A DNA stretch of 12,257 bases from an uncultured Bulleidia sp. (GTDB taxonomy: Bacteria; Bacillota_I; Bacilli_A; Erysipelotrichales; Erysipelotrichaceae): positions 1 through 12,257 of the forward strand of contig CAKVLT010000061.1 in assembly GCA_934757945.1 (NCBI GenBank). The letters are read 5' to 3'. Under the pieces are notes generated by a model. It was not told the origin of the DNA and did no database searches. It saw nothing but the letters and a program-made list of their open reading frames with translations. Below, piece after piece: positions 1 through 6,703 of the stretch. Position numbers and translations under genes: made by a program. Numbering within the stretch: position 1 is the first letter of the stretch; every line of letters begins with the position of its first letter.

Positions 1-348
1 GCCATGTATCAAAGAACACTTGAAGAAAAAGAATTTGTAGTAGCCATATATAATGCGATTCCAAAAGAGAGAATACAGTTGTTTCTGGAGGATGTTTTAA
101 CCACCTACATGATCTATGCATTAAAAGATACTGCAGGTGGTCAATTATTGAGTGAAGAGGACAGAGATATCTTTATTCGGTTCATTACCTATGGGTTTAC
201 AGGAACGTACCTTCAATGGATACAGACTGGTATGAGAGCGGATCCTTCTGTCATTATTTCAAGAGTATCTGTTTTGACAAAAGAAGGATTGTCTTCGGCA
301 ATTATAAGAAGTATTACAACCACACAGGAAAATAAGGAGGAAGTGTGA
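1..348 (+). CDS. TetR/AcrR-family regulator, C-terminal part (5' end outside window)
   Basis: The reading frame is open back to base 1, so the gene starts upstream and only about 115 residues are seen; the ATG at position 4 is internal. What remains is all-helical with no catalytic motif. It resembles the ligand-binding C-terminal half of TetR regulators of the DhaS-like (TetR_C_8) type: a tyrosine-rich first helix, an 'AIPKERIQLFLEDV' helix, and a late helix with 'YGFTGTYLQWIQTGM', where a small residue run precedes the W-x-x-x-G pattern common in this subfamily. The DNA-binding helix-turn-helix would lie upstream. The stop codon is separated by one base from the ATG of the FAD dehydrogenase, whose SD (AAGGAGG) lies inside this gene's last codons, so the two are probably co-transcribed. 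By inference it is an autoregulated control gene for the redox operon. Another TetR subfamily is possible because the DNA-binding domain cannot be seen. Confidence 0.7.
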   Translation, partial: AMYQRTLEEKEFVVAIYNAIPKERIQLFLEDVLTTYMIYALKDTAGGQLLSEEDRDIFIRFITYGFTGTYLQWIQTGMRADPSVIISRVSVLTKEGLSSAIIRSITTTQENKEEV

Positions 349-349
349 T

Positions 350-1780
350 ATGTACGATATTTTAATACTGGGCGCCGGTATTACTGGCACTTTAACTGCC
401 AGAACGCTGTCTCAGTATGCACTGAAAACAGCGGTGCTTGAAAAAGGAAACGATATAGCTGCAGGGGCAACCATGGCTAACAGTGCCATTGTTCATACAG
501 GCTACGATCCTGAAGATAATACGTTAAAAGCAAAGCTGAATGTGGAAGGTGCGAGAATGTACCCTCAGCTACTGGAAGATTTGCATTGTACCTATAAAAA
601 AGTGGGGGCATGGATTGTAGCCAAAGATACTGAAGGAGAAAAGAAACTTGAGGTATTGGCAGATCGTGCTCAAAAAAGGGGAATTGAACATGCTTATGTA
701 GATTTAAAGGAAGCTTTTGATCAGGAAAAGAATTTATCTCCTGAAATTACAAAAGTATTGAGTTTCCCGACTACATTAGTAATTTATCCATGGCTTGTAG
801 CAACCTGTGCCATGGAAAATGCCATGGAAAACGGTGTAGAACTGTATCTGAACCATGAAGTGACAAAGATAGAAAAACAGGAAGATTGCTATGTAGTACA
901 TACTTCCAACGGTATTTTTACAACAAAAATGATTATAAACTGTACAGGTACGCATTGTGCTTCTTTAGCTACACAGGTTTCTGATTGTGTTACTTACCAA
1001 AGTAAGCCAAAAAAAGGGGAATATTTTGTACTGGATCAAGGGTGTGATTTTGTACATCACATTATTTTCCCTGTGCCGACTGCAAAAGGAAAAGGGGTGC
1101 TGGCTGTACCTACTGTATATGGTAATGTACTGCTGGGGCCTGGTAGTGAATATGTGGAAGATAATGATGATGTGTCCACCAGCAGTTCCGGTTTGTCCTA
1201 TGTACGAAGCCAGCTTGCAAATACACTGGTGAATGTTCCATATAATAAAGTCATTCGTTCTTTTACAGGATTACGACCTTCTACTACCAGTAAAGACTTT
1301 GTGATTACAGAATATGAGGACGCTGCAGGCTTTGTCGATGTCGCAAGTGTAGAATCTCCTGGTCTTGCCAGTGCACCGGCTATTGCCTGTTATGTAGTAG
1401 ATACTTTTGTGTCCAGACATTTTGACCTTCAAAAAAAAGAAGACTATCAATCTTCTATTCCATCACGTATTGTGATGAACGATCTTTCTCAGGAAGAAAG
1501 AAACGCATGGATTGCAAAAAAACCTGCCTATGGGAAAATTATCTGCAGATGCGAAAATATATCTGAACAGGAAATCGTGGATGCGATACATTCTCCGATT
1601 CCGTGTACAACCATCAAAGCTATTAAAAAAAGAGTCAGACCTGGTATGGGAAAATGTCAGGGAGGGTTCTGTGAACCATTAGTTACAAAGATACTTGCAA
1701 GAGAACTGGGTATCAAAGAAACTGAAGTTCTGTACGATACACCGGGTTCCAATATCCTCGAAAAGGAGAATCGCTCATGA
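350..1780 (+). CDS. GlpA-like FAD-dependent dehydrogenase with C-terminal BFD-like [2Fe-2S] domain
   Basis: A 476-residue flavoprotein of the DAO/glycerol-3-phosphate dehydrogenase superfamily. Residues 3-21 form the FAD Rossmann strand-loop-helix with G8-A-G-I-T-G13, followed by an acidic strand end (E31). The substrate/FAD domain runs to about 365, with a late FAD-contact segment 'VESPGLASAPAIA' (334-346). Residues 396-445 are a BFD-like Fe-S domain with C399-x-C401 and C436-x4-C441. This layout (DAO domain plus Cys4 tail) is that of the GlpA subunit of anaerobic glycerol-3-phosphate dehydrogenase, although GlpA is usually longer, and some amino-acid and 2-hydroxyacid dehydrogenases share it. 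The start is supported by an AAGGAGG SD. The next gene overlaps by 4 bases (ATGA), and a DUF1667 gene follows. The likely reaction is oxidation of glycerol 3-phosphate to dihydroxyacetone phosphate, with electrons passed to the two partner proteins. The substrate is inferred and the fold is secure. Confidence 0.85.
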   Translation: MYDILILGAGITGTLTARTLSQYALKTAVLEKGNDIAAGATMANSAIVHTGYDPEDNTLKAKLNVEGARMYPQLLEDLHCTYKKVGAWIVAKDTEGEKKLEVLADRAQKRGIEHAYVDLKEAFDQEKNLSPEITKVLSFPTTLVIYPWLVATCAMENAMENGVELYLNHEVTKIEKQEDCYVVHTSNGIFTTKMIINCTGTHCASLATQVSDCVTYQSKPKKGEYFVLDQGCDFVHHIIFPVPTAKGKGVLAVPTVYGNVLLGPGSEYVEDNDDVSTSSSGLSYVRSQLANTLVNVPYNKVIRSFTGLRPSTTSKDFVITEYEDAAGFVDVASVESPGLASAPAIACYVVDTFVSRHFDLQKKEDYQSSIPSRIVMNDLSQEERNAWIAKKPAYGKIICRCENISEQEIVDAIHSPIPCTTIKAIKKRVRPGMGKCQGGFCEPLVTKILARELGIKETEVLYDTPGSNILEKENRS

Positions 1781-3033
1781 AACAGTATGATGCCATAATT
1801 GTTGGTGGAGGCAGTGCAGGATTAAGTGCAGCTATCACACTGAAAGAAAAAGGAATAGAAAATATTGTAGTTCTGGAAAAAGACGGTGAAGTAGGAGGAA
1901 TCCTTTTACAGTGTATTCATAACGGATTTGGCTTACAGACATTTAAAGAGATGTTAACAGGGCCAAGCTATGCAGAAAGATTTAAACAGAAAGCTCTTGA
2001 TCACCACGTTGAAATCAAATTGAATACCATGGTGACTTCTGTAACAGAAGATAAGCAGGTGACATATGTAAATGAAGAAGAAGGCTATGTCACTATTCAG
2101 GGTAAGACAATCATCTTATGTGTTGGTTGTTATGAAAGACCTCAGGGTGCCATTCAGATTGAAGGACCCAGAATTACCGGTGTGTATACTGCAGGGCAGG
2201 CTCAGAAATATCTGAATATGGATGGATATCTTGTCGGTAAGAAAGTGTTTATCCTGGGTTCAGGAGATATTGGACTTATCATGGCTAGAAGAATGAGACT
2301 GGAAGGTGCAGAAGTGCTGGGGGTGGCTGAATTGATGCCATATTCCAATGGGCTTGCACGTAATATCAAGCAATGTCTGGAAGATTTTGATATCCCGTTA
2401 TATCTGTCGCATACCGTTACAAAGATATTTGGAAAAGACAGGCTGGAAAAAATAGAAATTACTCAGGTGGATGAGAACAAGCGTCCAATACCTGGAACAG
2501 AAAAATATTTTGCTGTGGATACATTGTTACTGTCTATAGGCTTACTGCCTGAAAACAAACTGGCAGAAGGTGCTCATCTGAAGATACATCCTGTGACAAA
2601 AGGGGTTATCGTAGATGATCTGTATCAGACAAGCTGTAAAGGCATCTTTGCCTGCGGTAACGGATTACATGTCCATGATTTAGTGGATTATGTCACTTTA
2701 CAGGCATCTCGTGCAGCACTCGGCGCGTATACATATCTTACGAAAGATGTTTCTGATACGGTTTCTGATATAGAAGTCAGTGGTAATGTGGCTTACAGTA
2801 TTCCTGCAAGTTTTCATCGTGATACAGAAAATCATGTGGAATTTTTCTTCAGGGTCAGAACACCTGTGAATCATGCAACATTACATGTGTATGATGATGT
2901 GAAAGAAATCAGAAAAGTGACAAAAGAAAAATGGATTCCAAGTGAAATGGAAAGAGTACTGCTTACAAAAGATCAGTTGCGTGCAGTGGAAGGTACTTTG
3001 CATTTTGATTTGAAAGAGGATAGTGTATGTTAA
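1777..3033 (+). CDS. FAD/NAD(P)-dependent oxidoreductase, GlpB-like partner subunit
   Basis: A 418-residue pyridine-nucleotide-disulfide-oxidoreductase fold (Pyr_redox_2). The first dinucleotide motif is G10-G-G-S-A-G15 (FAD) with acidic E34. The second is G161-S-G-D-I-G166 (NAD(P)H or a vestigial site). The terminal FAD contact is 'GIFACGNGLHVHDLVDYV' (289-306). There is no CxxC redox pair as in thioredoxin reductase; instead a conserved-looking single Cys46 lies in 'LLQCIHNGFGL' next to the FAD motif. The last 90 or so residues form a small beta-rich tail. It overlaps the preceding dehydrogenase by 4 bases (ATGA) and the following DUF1667 gene by 7 bases, so the three are surely translated together. 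The inferred role is an electron-transfer subunit that passes reducing equivalents from the GlpA-like protein to NAD(P) or to a downstream carrier. The acceptor cannot be read from the sequence. Confidence 0.85.
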   Translation: MKQYDAIIVGGGSAGLSAAITLKEKGIENIVVLEKDGEVGGILLQCIHNGFGLQTFKEMLTGPSYAERFKQKALDHHVEIKLNTMVTSVTEDKQVTYVNEEEGYVTIQGKTIILCVGCYERPQGAIQIEGPRITGVYTAGQAQKYLNMDGYLVGKKVFILGSGDIGLIMARRMRLEGAEVLGVAELMPYSNGLARNIKQCLEDFDIPLYLSHTVTKIFGKDRLEKIEITQVDENKRPIPGTEKYFAVDTLLLSIGLLPENKLAEGAHLKIHPVTKGVIVDDLYQTSCKGIFACGNGLHVHDLVDYVTLQASRAALGAYTYLTKDVSDTVSDIEVSGNVAYSIPASFHRDTENHVEFFFRVRTPVNHATLHVYDDVKEIRKVTKEKWIPSEMERVLLTKDQLRAVEGTLHFDLKEDSVC

Positions 3034-3380
3034 AGGAATTAGTGTGTGTCAATTGTCCTAAAGGATGCAGAATACAGGTGACAATGGAAGGAAATAAGAT
3101 TCTTTCCATTGAAGGTAACAGCTGTCCGAAAGGAAAGCAATATGCTGAAAGTGAAATGATCTGTCCTATGCGTATTCTTACAACAACTGTTAAAATTGAA
3201 GGTGGTTGTCAGAATGTGCTGCCAGTAGTGACTGAAAAGGAAATTCCTCTTGCAAAGATGGATGAAGCTATGGAAGAGGTACGCACAATACATGTTCAAA
3301 GTCCCGTTACCATGGGACAGGTTATCAAGGAAGATCTTGCACATACAGGAGTTAGATTGTTATCTTCACGCTCCATGTAA
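3027..3380 (+). CDS. DUF1667 cysteine-rich protein, third subunit of the redox module
   Basis: A 117-residue soluble protein that matches DUF1667 by its N-terminal C7-x2-C10-x3-C14 cluster followed by C33 (in 'NSCPKGKQYA') and C46 (in 'MICPMRIL'), then a beta segment 'LPVVTEKEIPL' and a short helical end. The first cysteines resemble the [4Fe-4S] spacing at the N terminus of molybdopterin oxidoreductases, so iron-sulfur binding is likely but unproven. It has no membrane segment. It starts inside the end of the FAD oxidoreductase gene (7-base overlap) behind an AGAGGA-type SD. The order DAO-type dehydrogenase, FAD oxidoreductase, DUF1667 is a recurring neighbourhood in anaerobic bacteria, where DUF1667 stands in the place of the Fe-S subunit GlpC. 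Its biochemical role remains unassigned. Confidence 0.85.
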   Translation: MLKELVCVNCPKGCRIQVTMEGNKILSIEGNSCPKGKQYAESEMICPMRILTTTVKIEGGCQNVLPVVTEKEIPLAKMDEAMEEVRTIHVQSPVTMGQVIKEDLAHTGVRLLSSRSM

Positions 3381-3388
3381 GTTTTTTC

Positions 3389-3417
3389 TTGGAAAAATGC
3401 ATGGATGATACTAAAAT
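3389..3417 (+). promoter_or_regulatory. Predicted sigma-A-type promoter of pgi
   Basis: A -35-like TTGGAA (3389-3394) and a -10-like TAAAAT (3412-3417) are separated by exactly 17 bases, in the 67-base gap between the DUF1667 gene and pgi. Transcription would begin near 3424, and a GGAGGAA SD (3432-3438) follows about 9 bases before the pgi start. This suggests pgi is expressed independently of the redox operon, although read-through is possible because no convincing terminator separates them. Confidence 0.6.
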
Positions 3418-3447
3418 TGTATTGTTTAAACGGAGGAATTTTCAAAG

Positions 3448-5028
3448 ATGGTAGATTGGAAAAATCTTGATGAACTAGATTCTTACAAAGAACTAGAAGC
3501 TTGTGACAAAGTGGATCTCAAAACTGTCATGAGTGGCACAAACGGTGCAGAAAGAGTGAAGAACTACTCTGTTCCAATGGCTGAAGGTCTTGTTTACAAT
3601 TACGGTGCTAAAGCAGTAGATGAAAAAGTACTTCAGGCAATCGTTAAACTTGCTGAAGAACAGCAGTTAAGTGAAAAATTCGAAGCTCTCTACAATGGTG
3701 AAATGATCAATACAGGCGAAAAAAGACTTGTACTACACCAGTTATGCAGAGGTCAGCTGGGAAATGCTGTCCATGCTGATGGAGTAGATAAAAGAGAGTT
3801 CTATGTAAAACAGCAGGATAGAATTGCTGCATTTGCAAATAAAGTACATAATGGTGAAATTGCAAATGCCAATGGTGAAAAGTTCACTACAGTTGTACAG
3901 ATTGGTATTGGTGGATCTGACTTAGGTCCAAGAGCAATCTATATTGCTTTGGAAAACTGGGCAAGAAAGAACAATACATTAAAAATGGAAGCTAAATTCA
4001 TCTCTAATGTAGATCCTGATGATGCTTCTGCTGTATTAAACAGCATCGATGTTGCACATTCTCTGTTTGTTCTCGTATCCAAATCAGGTACAACTCTGGA
4101 AACTTTGACAAATGAAGCATTTGTAAAAGATGCTATTGTTAAAGCTGGATTAAATCCTGCAAATCATATGGTGGCTGTCACAAGTGAAACTTCTCCACTT
4201 GCCAAGAATGAAGGCTATTTAGATGCATTCTACATGGACAACTACATTGGCGGACGTTATTCTTCTTCCAGTGCAGTAGGCGGAGCTGTGTTATCTCTTG
4301 CTTTCGGTCCTGAAGTATTTGCTGATTTCTTAAAGGGCGCACATGAAGAAGATAAACTTGCATGCGAAAAGGATGTCTTAAAGAATGCTGCTATGCTGGA
4401 TGCGTTAATCGGTGTTTATGAAAGAAATGTACTTGGATATGAAGATACAGCTGTATTGCCATATTCTCAGGCATTATCCCGTTTCCCTGCACATTTACAG
4501 CAGCTGGATATGGAATCCAATGGTAAGTCTGTTAACAGATTTGGTGAACCGGTAAACTATCCTACAGGACCAATTATCTTCGGTGAACCTGGTACTAACG
4601 GTCAGCATTCCTTCTATCAGTTATTACATCAGGGTACAAACATCATTCCTCTGCAGTTTATCGGTTACAGACACTCTCAGATTGGTAATGATGTTGTTAT
4701 TGAAGGTTCTACATCTCAGCAGAAACTGTGTGCTAACGTCGCTGCACAGATTGTTGCCTTTGCATGTGGTAAAGAAGATGAAAATCTAAATAAGAAGTTT
4801 GAAGGCGGAAGACCTTCTTCTATCATTATCGGTGATGAATTAACACCTGCAAGTCTTGGCGCATTACTTGCTCACTTTGAAAACAAAGTGATGTTCCAGG
4901 GATTTGCCTGGAATGTCAATAGCTTTGACCAGGAAGGAGTACAGCTTGGTAAGGTATTAGCTAAGAAGGTACTTGCTCATGAAACAGACGGTGCTTTAGC
5001 TGTATATTCCGATTTATTAAATATCTGA
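3448..5028 (+). CDS. pgi: Glucose-6-phosphate isomerase
   Basis: A 526-residue phosphoglucose isomerase that interconverts glucose 6-phosphate and fructose 6-phosphate in the cytosol (glycolysis and gluconeogenesis). Two SIS subdomains are visible: 'GIGGSDLGP' near residue 153 and the sugar-phosphate loop 'SKSGTTLETLTNE' near 211. Family signature 1 is 'DNYIGGRYSSSSAVGG' near 264; signature 2 is 'NVNSFDQEGVQLGK', ending at K502. Predicted catalytic residues by comparison with rabbit PGI are E380 in 'GEPGTNGQHSFYQLLHQG', H409 in 'GYRH' and K502. The ATG is preceded by GGAGGAA. The length and the GEPGTNGQH block mark the long form found in Gram-negative bacteria, eukaryotes and some spirochaetes, and not the roughly 450-residue form of Bacillus and relatives. 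It is flanked by its own promoter and by a terminator. Confidence 0.97.
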   Translation: MVDWKNLDELDSYKELEACDKVDLKTVMSGTNGAERVKNYSVPMAEGLVYNYGAKAVDEKVLQAIVKLAEEQQLSEKFEALYNGEMINTGEKRLVLHQLCRGQLGNAVHADGVDKREFYVKQQDRIAAFANKVHNGEIANANGEKFTTVVQIGIGGSDLGPRAIYIALENWARKNNTLKMEAKFISNVDPDDASAVLNSIDVAHSLFVLVSKSGTTLETLTNEAFVKDAIVKAGLNPANHMVAVTSETSPLAKNEGYLDAFYMDNYIGGRYSSSSAVGGAVLSLAFGPEVFADFLKGAHEEDKLACEKDVLKNAAMLDALIGVYERNVLGYEDTAVLPYSQALSRFPAHLQQLDMESNGKSVNRFGEPVNYPTGPIIFGEPGTNGQHSFYQLLHQGTNIIPLQFIGYRHSQIGNDVVIEGSTSQQKLCANVAAQIVAFACGKEDENLNKKFEGGRPSSIIIGDELTPASLGALLAHFENKVMFQGFAWNVNSFDQEGVQLGKVLAKKVLAHETDGALAVYSDLLNI

Positions 5029-5039
5029 TGTATCTTGCA

Positions 5040-5071
5040 GTAAGGTCTTATAGAAAGGCCTTACTTTTTTT
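5040..5071 (+). terminator. Rho-independent terminator of pgi
   Basis: An 8-pair stem GTAAGGTC / GGCCTTAC (5040-5047 and 5057-5064, one G-U pair) closes a 9-base loop and is followed at once by seven T residues (5065-5071). It begins 11 bases after the pgi stop codon, the classic form and position for intrinsic termination. Confidence 0.85.
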
Positions 5072-5081
5072 GCGTGGTAAT

Positions 5082-5111
5082 AAAAAACCAGTTGTCTTTC
5101 AAGACAACTGG
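5082..5111 (-). terminator. Rho-independent terminator of htrA
   Basis: A perfect inverted repeat CCAGTTGTCTT / AAGACAACTGG (5088-5098 and 5101-5111) lies 11 bases beyond the htrA stop codon. Read on the minus strand, the stem is followed by six T residues (A-tract 5082-5087 on the plus strand). On the plus strand the stem is followed by a poorer T-rich stretch, so it may also back up pgi termination from the opposite side. It lies in the convergent gap between the two genes. Confidence 0.8.
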
Positions 5112-5122
5112 CATTCTTATTT

Positions 5123-6298
5123 TTATGCATTGGAAGAATCCGTCAAAGTGACATCAAAAGTTAACTGTTCACCTTTACGTTCTACAACTACTTCTACTTC
5201 ATCTCCGGCTTTCTTTTTGTTCAATACAGAAGTTAAATCAGAATAGCTTGTAATGTCAGTACCGTCAATGGATACAAATCTGTCATAGGCTTTTAACCCG
5301 GCCTGTTCTGCAGGTCCGCCTGTAACTACATCTGTTACATACAATCCTGCTTCATAACGAGATGTACTCTGATCCAGCTGGGAAACATAGACACCTAATG
5401 TAGCTCTGTCTGTGACTTTACCATTTTCAATCAGCTGCTTTGCTACATTCATGGCATCGTTAATTGGAATGGCAAATCCTAAACCTTCAATGGTTGTACC
5501 ACTTGAAGTAGTACCGGAGTCTTTAGCGTTAACAATACCCACCAGATTGGCATTGGAATCAAATAATCCGCCACCGGAGTTACCGGAGTTGATAGCAGCG
5601 TTTGTCTGGATGAGATTCATGGAACGGTTATTGATGGTCAATTCTCTGTTTGTGGCGGAGATAATACCATCTGTAACGGTACCGCCAAGTGTGCCAAGAG
5701 GGTTACCAATAACGACGGCTGTATCACCGACAGCTAACTTATCGCTGTCTCCGATTGTTGCAGGAGTTAATCCTTCCGCTTCTACTTTAAGTACAGCAAT
5801 ATCACTATTGGCATCTGTACCTATAAGAGTAGCTTCATAAGATGTCCCGTCACTTGTAACAACATTGAATTCTGTTCCGTCTTCTACTACATGGTTATTG
5901 GTAATGATGTAGCCATCCTGAGAGATGATGACACCTGAACCAGCACTGTTGGTTTCATAGGTTCCTCCAAAGAAACCATACTGTGATACTGTTCCTTTTA
6001 CGTTGATTTCTACTACGGAAGCACTGGCCTTTTCTGCAACCTCAGCAGTAGTTAATCCATCTGTGGCAGATGTCTGCTTTGCTGTGCCGCTATCCTGACT
6101 GGAAGTATAGACTACTGTATTGGAAGGAGAATAGGTTTTTAAAGCTACCATAGCTCCTGTAAAACCTGTTCCTAAACCTACAACGGCTGCTAAAGTAATT
6201 GTCAGGACGGGATGACTCTTTTTCTGTTTTGTATGTGGTGCAGAAGGTCTTTCGGAATATTCTGCATTGATTGGTTCTTCTGGTTTGAATTCACTCAT
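5123..6298 (-). CDS. htrA: HtrA/DegP-like membrane-anchored serine protease with one PDZ domain
   Basis: A 391-residue S1C protease for quality control of misfolded exported proteins at the outer face of the membrane. The N terminus is a short polar, Pro/Lys-rich cytoplasmic tail (1-29), then one hydrophobic segment of about 24 residues (30-53) acting as an uncleaved signal anchor, then a Ser/Thr-rich linker. The trypsin-like domain spans about 82-290, with the triad H136 ('NNHVVEDG'), D166 ('NSDIAVLKV') and S241 ('NSGNSGGGLF'). A single PDZ domain occupies about 300-388 and ends at the C terminus, typical of Gram-positive HtrA. The ATG is supported by AAAGGAGGT 8 bases upstream, with a TATAAT -10 just before that. 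All catalytic residues are intact. It is transcribed alone, convergent with pgi and divergent from the small gene at 6421. Confidence 0.95.
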   Translation of the reverse strand: MSEFKPEEPINAEYSERPSAPHTKQKKSHPVLTITLAAVVGLGTGFTGAMVALKTYSPSNTVVYTSSQDSGTAKQTSATDGLTTAEVAEKASASVVEINVKGTVSQYGFFGGTYETNSAGSGVIISQDGYIITNNHVVEDGTEFNVVTSDGTSYEATLIGTDANSDIAVLKVEAEGLTPATIGDSDKLAVGDTAVVIGNPLGTLGGTVTDGIISATNRELTINNRSMNLIQTNAAINSGNSGGGLFDSNANLVGIVNAKDSGTTSSGTTIEGLGFAIPINDAMNVAKQLIENGKVTDRATLGVYVSQLDQSTSRYEAGLYVTDVVTGGPAEQAGLKAYDRFVSIDGTDITSYSDLTSVLNKKKAGDEVEVVVERKGEQLTFDVTLTDSSNA

Positions 6299-6325
6299 AA
6301 ATCTTACCTCCTTTGTTTAACATGT

Positions 6326-6331
6326 ATTATA
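6326..6331 (-). promoter_or_regulatory. Predicted -10 element of htrA
   Basis: A perfect TATAAT on the minus strand lies 27 bases before the htrA ATG and would start a transcript near 6319 with a leader of about 20 bases holding the AAAGGAGGT SD. No good -35 is found at 16-18 bases (TGTTTT at 17), so an activator may help. The spacer contains the inverted repeat ACTTTT-T-AAAAGT (6334-6346), and AACATGT occurs on both sides (6319-6325 and 6351-6357), 32 bases apart. Either could be an operator, but neither matches a binding site I can name. Confidence 0.45.
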
Positions 6332-6383
6332 GTACTTTTTAAAAGTGAAAAACATGTGAATACTGCATGAAATAAAATGAATT

Positions 6384-6415
6384 GAGGTATATAATACCTC
6401 CATATTCTATGGAGG
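6384..6415 (+). promoter_or_regulatory. Two overlapping, mutually exclusive hairpins covering the -10 and the SD of the 93-residue gene
   Basis: Inverted repeat one is GAGGTAT / ATACCTC (6384-6390 and 6394-6400, 3-base centre), which contains a TATAAT (6390-6395). Inverted repeat two is CCTCCATA / TATGGAGG (6397-6404 and 6408-6415, 3-base loop); its right arm holds the GGAGG SD of the ATG at 6421. The two share CCTC (6397-6400), so both cannot form at once. If transcription starts upstream of 6384, pairing of the first would free the SD and pairing of the second would hide it. If instead TATAAT is the -10, the first repeat is a DNA operator candidate and only part of the second is transcribed. 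A -35 is not clear at the expected place. The base pairing is seen directly; regulation is inferred. Confidence 0.45.
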
Positions 6416-6420
6416 AGACT

Positions 6421-6702
6421 ATGAAAGCTACGATTAATATTTCCATTCCGATTGACCTTGTGCGAAGAGATATCTTTGCTCAGTTACAGGATCTTGAGCA
6501 GCCAAAATATACATTTGTTAAAATGACATCCAGACAGGAGGGCCAGTTTGAAGTGGAAGACGATGGTACTCATGGAGATCTTGTGAATTATACAAAAAAA
6601 ATTATCCATGCATACAAATACGGAGGAGTTGTCATGTTCCAGGTAGTGTATAACGGACAATTCTTTAATGGCGGCCCCATCTTGGATAAACTAAAGAAAT
6701 AA
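6421..6702 (+). CDS. Small conserved-looking protein of unknown function, 93 residues
   Basis: I do not recognise the family. The start is placed at the ATG at 6421 because GGAGGAG lies about 5 bases upstream; in-frame TTG (6382) and ATG (6409) codons further up have no proper SD. The product is soluble, mixed alpha/beta, with no cysteine, no signal peptide and no membrane segment. A first strand 'KATINISIPI' leads into a charged helix 'LVRRDIFAQLQDL'. A central acidic patch 'EVEDDGTHGDL' follows, then a helix 'YTKKIIHAYKYGG', a strand 'VVMFQVVYNGQFFNGG', and a lysine-rich end. The lengths and the alternation of hydrophobic residues look like a real folded domain. It is divergent from htrA (about 120 bases of shared regulatory DNA), and its stop codon is one base from the stop of the convergent rhomboid gene. 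A link to htrA or the rhomboid protease is only positional. Confidence 0.7.
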   Translation: MKATINISIPIDLVRRDIFAQLQDLEQPKYTFVKMTSRQEGQFEVEDDGTHGDLVNYTKKIIHAYKYGGVVMFQVVYNGQFFNGGPILDKLKK

Positions 6703-6703
6703 T

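Noticed and set aside
987..1232. 81-codon second-frame open reading inside the GlpA-like gene
   Set aside because: Out-of-frame shadow of a well-supported flavoprotein; Trp/Met/Leu-rich composition and no SD.
3372..3405. Hairpin TCCATG / CATGGA with an inner TTTTTC / GAAAAA stem at the end of the DUF1667 gene, considered as an operon terminator
   Set aside because: The inner stem is all A-T but one pair, the two stems are separated by an uneven internal loop, and no T-run follows. It also spans the stop codon and the pgi -35.
5028..5246. Plus-strand open frame of 72 codons starting at the pgi stop (TGATG)
   Set aside because: It runs through two terminator hairpins and is mostly antisense to the PDZ end of htrA, with low-complexity Ser/Thr composition. 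No SD of its own.
5412..5840. Plus-strand 142-codon open frame inside htrA
   Set aside because: Exact antisense of the HtrA protease domain, with repetitive hydrophobic/Pro composition produced by the codon bias of the real gene.
6382..6420. TTG start at 6382 (or ATG at 6409) for the 93-residue gene
   Set aside because: TTG has no SD and its extension reads through the hairpin region. ATG 6409 lies inside the hairpin just before the GGAGGAG that serves ATG 6421.
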